This document shows, piece after piece, positions 61,047-64,000 of a stretch of DNA of 64,000 nt. The position numbers and the translations under genes are program-made. This stretch comes from JAIUNP01 sp020161975 (GTDB taxonomy: Bacteria > Pseudomonadota > Alphaproteobacteria > Rhizobiales > Beijerinckiaceae): positions 1 to 64,000 of the forward strand of contig DAIOGK010000002.1 of assembly GCA_036745275.1 (NCBI GenBank), given 5' to 3'. The stretch's first letter is position 1. Each line of letters opens with the position of its first letter. The notes under the pieces are model-generated. The model had not been told where the DNA came from, ran no database searches, and worked only from the letters and a program-made list of their open reading frames with translations.

Positions 61047-61545
61047 GCCAGGATGAGCGTTTGGACTGACAGGCGAGCGCGCCCTTTCAGCCATTTCGAT
61101 TTCCTCGCATGCTGAAGGTGGCGATCGCTTCGCAGACTGGGGATGATCTTGTCGCGGCGATGGAATATGACGACCTGTAGACGAAACGGCCCGGGATCAG
61201 CTCCAAACCCGTCGGGTCGACGCCAGAAGAGCTGGCAACCTGCGGCGCTGGGCAACTGATTCTTTCGCCCACTGCCCAGGCACTGAAAGGCGCCGCCGAT
61301 GGCGACCGTATGGAGAAAATGCACCAATGTCGCGCCCAGTCATTCTGGAAATCAAGGCGGCAATCCGCACGTTGCATCTGAACCAGCGCGCAGGCTTGCC
61401 TTGCCCCGATGGAACCGAATGACGCGTCTGGACTCCATCATCGCGGAGGAGAAGAACACTTGCGGACACTCTGTTCCCGAACCTGTTTGGGCGGCGAAGA
61501 ATCCAGTGGAAACCGAGGCAGGATCACAAGTGCTTGGTAAGCGGT
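61047..61545. other. intergenic stretch with no supported gene
   Basis: About 500 bp separate the ATPase gene and the tRNA. Several short open frames exist on both strands, the longest under 115 codons, but none has a good ribosome site or a recognisable protein. No inverted terminal repeats were spotted. The stretch may hold the ABC operon terminator and tRNA processing sequence. Confidence 0.5.
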
Positions 61546-61621
61546 TGGTGGGCCCTGCAGGACTCGAACCTGCAACCAGAGTGTTATGAGCACCCGGCTC
61601 TAACCATTGAGCTAAGGGCCC
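61546..61621 (-). tRNA. tRNA-Ile (CAU anticodon, lysidine-modified type)
   Basis: On the minus strand the gene starts GGGCCCTTAGCTCA. It has a 7-bp acceptor stem (GGGCCCT/AGGGCCC), a D arm GCTC/GAGC, an anticodon arm with loop CTCATAA, a T arm GCAGG-TTCGAGT-CCTGC, discriminator A and an encoded CCA (61546-61548 complement). The GGGCCC acceptor and overall sequence match tRNA-Ile2, whose CAU anticodon is modified to read AUA, and not elongator or initiator tRNA-Met. Confidence 0.93.
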
Positions 61622-61666
61622 GCACCGCGTTTCTTTTCCTATGCGCTTGCCCGTTTGGCAAGGGCA

Positions 61667-62086
61667 TCATTCGACCAGCGGGGGAATGGGCGTCGGCACG
61701 CCATCGTCGGTGATCGCCACGAAGGTGAAAACGCCATCCGTCACCTTCTCCTCGATACCGGTGAGAAAACGGTGGACCCAGGCGCCCACTTCGATGTCCA
61801 TGGAGGTGCGGCCAACGCGGATCACCTTTGTATAGACACTGAGCATGTCGCCGACGCGGACCGGCCTGTGAAACTGCATCGCCTGCACCTTGAGCGTCAC
61901 CACGCGCCCGCGCGCCCGGCGCACCCCCGCCACGCCGCCTGCCTGGTCCATGCGCGACATGACCCAACCGCCGAAGATGTCGCCGTTGGCGTTGGTGTCC
62001 GCCGGCATCGCCACCGTGCGGATCGACAGGTCGCCACGCTCATGTTCGGGCTGGTAAGGATGGGCTTGCGGCATGATTGTCTCCAT
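61667..62086 (-). CDS. hotdog-fold acyl-CoA thioesterase (YciA-like)
   Basis: This 139-aa protein has RTVAMPADTNANGDIFGGWVMSRMDQAGGVAG with the catalytic Asp (DIFGGW), AMQFHRPVRVGDMLSVYTKV and GRTSMDIEVGAWV. YciA-type enzymes hydrolyse short- to medium-chain acyl-CoAs in the cytoplasm. ATG 62074 (four codons in) is an alternative start. It lies just upstream, in its own direction, of the tRNA gene. Confidence 0.92.
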   Translation of the reverse strand: METIMPQAHPYQPEHERGDLSIRTVAMPADTNANGDIFGGWVMSRMDQAGGVAGVRRARGRVVTLKVQAMQFHRPVRVGDMLSVYTKVIRVGRTSMDIEVGAWVHRFLTGIEEKVTDGVFTFVAITDDGVPTPIPPLVE

Positions 62087-62122
62087 TTATTTTCGCCGAT
62101 GCTACCGCTCAGTGCAGGCCGT

Positions 62123-63343
62123 TCAAGCGAAACGTGGCTTCCCCTTCCAGACCAGCCAGAGCGCCAGCGCAAGGTTGATCAGGTTCCAGAGGATGCCGTG
62201 CAGGAAGGCCCAGCGATACGAGGCCGTCAGATCGAAGATCACCCCCGAAATGTAGCCGCCGAAAGCCATGCCGATAATCGTCGCGGTGATGATGATGCCG
62301 ATGCGCGCGCCGGCTTCGCGCGGGGGCAGAAACTCGCGCGCGATGACCGCATACATCGGCACGATTCCCCCCTGGAACAGGCCAAAGATCGCCGAAATGA
62401 TATAGAGCGAGGCCAGGCCGTTGAAGAGGAGATAGAGGGTCAGCGCCATGCCCTGCATCAATGATCCGATGGCCAGCGTCATTGGCCCGCCGATCCGGTC
62501 GGCAAGAAAGCCCGAGGCGACGCGGCTGACAACGCCAAGGCCCAGCATGATTGCCAGCATCTCGGTGCCGCGCGCCACGCCATAGCCGAGGTCGCCGCAA
62601 TAGGCGACGATATGCACCTGCGGCATCGCCATGGCGACACAGCAGGAAAAACCCGCCACCGTCAGCAGAAGCTGCAACTGGCCAGGGCTGATACCGAGGT
62701 CGGCGCGGGCGGTTTCAGTGGCTGCTTCCGCCGCAACCATCGTTGCCACCGTCGGCTTTGGCCGAAACAGCGGCACCAGCGGCAGAATGACGAGGAGAAT
62801 GGTAATGCTGATGCCGATATGCGTCGCGCGCCAGCCATAGGCCGGGATGGTCTGGTTCATCACAAGCGGCCAGAACGTACCGGCAAAATAGGAACCGCAG
62901 GCCGCAATCACCACGGCGAGCCCGCGCCGCTTCACGAACCAGTGCGAAATATCCGCCATCAACGGTGCAAACCCTGCCGCTGCGCCCGTGCCGATCAGCA
63001 GGCCCTGCGCCAGTGCAAAAACCGTGAGGTTCGGGGCCAGCCCTGCGATGACATAGCCTGTCGCCAGAAGCAGCGCGGAGGCGATGATCGGCACAACGAT
63101 GCCCGTCCGGTCCGAGATCTTGCCCATCGCCACCGTGCCAACCCCGAAACCGATCATCGTCAGCGTATATGGCAGGGACGCGCCCGCGCGCTGGGTGGCA
63201 AATTCCTCCTGCACCACGGGCAGAACCACCACCACGGTCCACAGCCCGGCGCAGGCCATGGTGCCGACAACGATGGCGGCCGCAAGTCGCTTCCAGGCAT
63301 AGGCAGAGTCAGGGGCCCACGGACTCACGGCTTGCAGGCTCAT
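62123..63343 (-). CDS. MFS transporter
   Basis: This 406-aa inner-membrane protein has about twelve helices. The loop 2-3 motif appears as GVGTVAMGKISDRTGIVVP and a second as GVVSRVASGFLADRIGG. The overall pattern resembles the oxalate/formate or monocarboxylate group of major facilitators (FGLFQGGIVPMYAVIAREFLPPREAG). The substrate is not readable. It is separated by 6 bp from the upstream membrane protein gene and so is in its operon. Confidence 0.88.
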   Translation of the reverse strand: MSLQAVSPWAPDSAYAWKRLAAAIVVGTMACAGLWTVVVVLPVVQEEFATQRAGASLPYTLTMIGFGVGTVAMGKISDRTGIVVPIIASALLLATGYVIAGLAPNLTVFALAQGLLIGTGAAAGFAPLMADISHWFVKRRGLAVVIAACGSYFAGTFWPLVMNQTIPAYGWRATHIGISITILLVILPLVPLFRPKPTVATMVAAEAATETARADLGISPGQLQLLLTVAGFSCCVAMAMPQVHIVAYCGDLGYGVARGTEMLAIMLGLGVVSRVASGFLADRIGGPMTLAIGSLMQGMALTLYLLFNGLASLYIISAIFGLFQGGIVPMYAVIAREFLPPREAGARIGIIITATIIGMAFGGYISGVIFDLTASYRWAFLHGILWNLINLALALWLVWKGKPRFA

Positions 63344-63349
63344 GCCGCC

Positions 63350-64000
63350 TCACTTTGCAAAGAGATTACGGCTGACATCGCGATTGCCGCGCCGCCAGAT
63401 CACGCTGTCGATGAAATAGTGATGCACGTTGATGAAGACATGGAAGATCGGCATCGCCACCATCGCCATGCCCCAGCGCGTGGTCTTGGTGTCGAAGTAG
63501 ACCGGCAGAACGTCGAAAGCGAGGGCGCCGGTTGCGCAGATGACAGTGAAATAGCCCAACATCCGTAGCCAGGTCGGCTTGGCATCGTCCAGCCCGACGC
63601 CATGGTGAGCCAGTTCCTCGTTGTGGAATTCGCCCCGCTTGTAGGCAAAGACGAACAGCATGTACTGGAGCGAGTGGAACATCGGCCCGCCATAAGTAAA
63701 CAGCGGGTGAATACGCACGAAGGCGAGCAGCGTATACATCGAGGTATAGCCGATCAGCCCGGTGAAGGAGGGCAGCTTGCGCGTTTCGACGGCGTTCCAG
63801 ACAATCGCGCCCCAGCCGATGATGGCACAGCCGGCCACCGGCCAGAACAGAAAATCGACGAGCGGCTGGGTCTTGAACAGGCTGAGCGGCTGGTAAGTGA
63901 TGCTGGTGAAGGTCGTCGGATGGGCAGGGCTCCCCTCGATCATCACGGCGCCGGAGACGAACCAGGTGTAGAGCCACAGCGAATAGACGTGCAGTTTCAG
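63350..64000 (-). CDS. integral membrane protein, 5' end outside the window
   Basis: At least 216 residues are encoded, and the frame is still open at the window edge (LKLHVYSLWLYTWFVSGAVMIEG lies before the first ATG at 63946). About five to six helices are seen, with LVDFLFWPVAGCAIIGWGAIVW, YTSMYTLLAFVRIHPLFTYGGP and a histidine-rich end MPIFHVFINVHHYFIDSVIWRR. The histidines could bind haem or metal. I do not recognise the family with confidence. It is followed closely by the MFS gene. Confidence 0.7.
   Translation of the reverse strand: MKLHVYSLWLYTWFVSGAVMIEGSPAHPTTFTSITYQPLSLFKTQPLVDFLFWPVAGCAIIGWGAIVWNAVETRKLPSFTGLIGYTSMYTLLAFVRIHPLFTYGGPMFHSLQYMLFVFAYKRGEFHNEELAHHGVGLDDAKPTWLRMLGYFTVICATGALAFDVLPVYFDTKTTRWGMAMVAMPIFHVFINVHHYFIDSVIWRRGNRDVSRNLFAK

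Noticed and set aside
61546..61621. tRNA gene as an integration site for the mobile DNA
   Set aside because: No integrase lies nearby and no direct repeat of the tRNA 3' end was seen in the window; the only integrase is 60 kb away and broken.
1..64000. CRISPR array or rRNA genes
   Set aside because: No regularly spaced 25-40-bp repeats and no rRNA-like conserved stretches were seen.

Overview
The window looks like chromosome from a GC-rich alphaproteobacterium, most likely of the Hyphomicrobiales (Rhizobiales). The evidence is an Irr-type Fur regulator with an iron-control-element-like box, TctC/Bug binding proteins, a NarK1-NarK2 fusion in front of narGHJI, FNR-type boxes and a TfuA/YcaO pair. 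Genus cannot be told from sequence alone.

Layout. (1) 1-3.6 kb is a decayed mobile region: IS21-like end repeats, a frameshifted tyrosine integrase cut by an IS3-family element, an Mrr-like endonuclease tail, a PUA/EVE-like gene and a scrap of a DUF188 gene. (2) 3.6-11.4 kb, all minus strand, is an eight-gene unit that looks like an undescribed biosynthetic or signalling locus: a BTAD/SARP-type regulator, a 143-aa unknown protein overlapping YcaO, YcaO, TfuA, a secreted cysteine-containing 130-aa protein, a LuxR-type regulator, a KAS III-like condensing enzyme and a PhcB-like methyltransferase. (3) 11.5-12.1 kb holds remnants of an IS5-type transposase and a PQQ-dependent dehydrogenase. (4) 12.1-27.5 kb is an anaerobic nitrate-respiration island: a Crp/Fnr regulator divergent from narK-narGHJI, a PpiC-type isomerase, a small unknown protein, a MogA-like protein, a second Crp/Fnr regulator and ubiTUV for O2-independent ubiquinone synthesis. 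Genes are tightly spaced and a perfect FNR-type box lies before narK.

(5) 27.5-41.2 kb holds small catabolic modules with their own regulators: a GntR/FCD regulator with an orphan barrel-like protein, an SMP-30-like lactonase and a TctC protein, tied together by three perfect ATACCGGTAT palindromes; a degraded branched-chain amino-acid-type ABC transporter (truncated binding protein, foreign tail on the permease, no ATPases); an EthD protein with an IclR regulator; a YaiI-like protein; and a GntR/UTRA-tctC operon divergent from an amidohydrolase. (6) 41.3-43.4 kb is iron homeostasis: an Rrf2 regulator, then irr-bfd-bfr. (7) 43.5-51.8 kb is an organosulfate module: two formylglycine-type sulfatases, a formylglycine-generating enzyme, a LysR regulator and a sugar-type ABC importer without ATPase. 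(8) 51.9-61.0 kb is a dipeptide/opine-type ABC system (binding protein, two permeases, fused double ATPase) with a cyclic amidohydrolase, a Rid protein, a SelA-like PLP enzyme and an IclR regulator. (9) 61.5-64 kb has tRNA-Ile(CAU), an acyl-CoA thioesterase, an MFS transporter and a membrane protein running off the window.

All functional assignments come from motifs and gene context read by eye; no database search was run.
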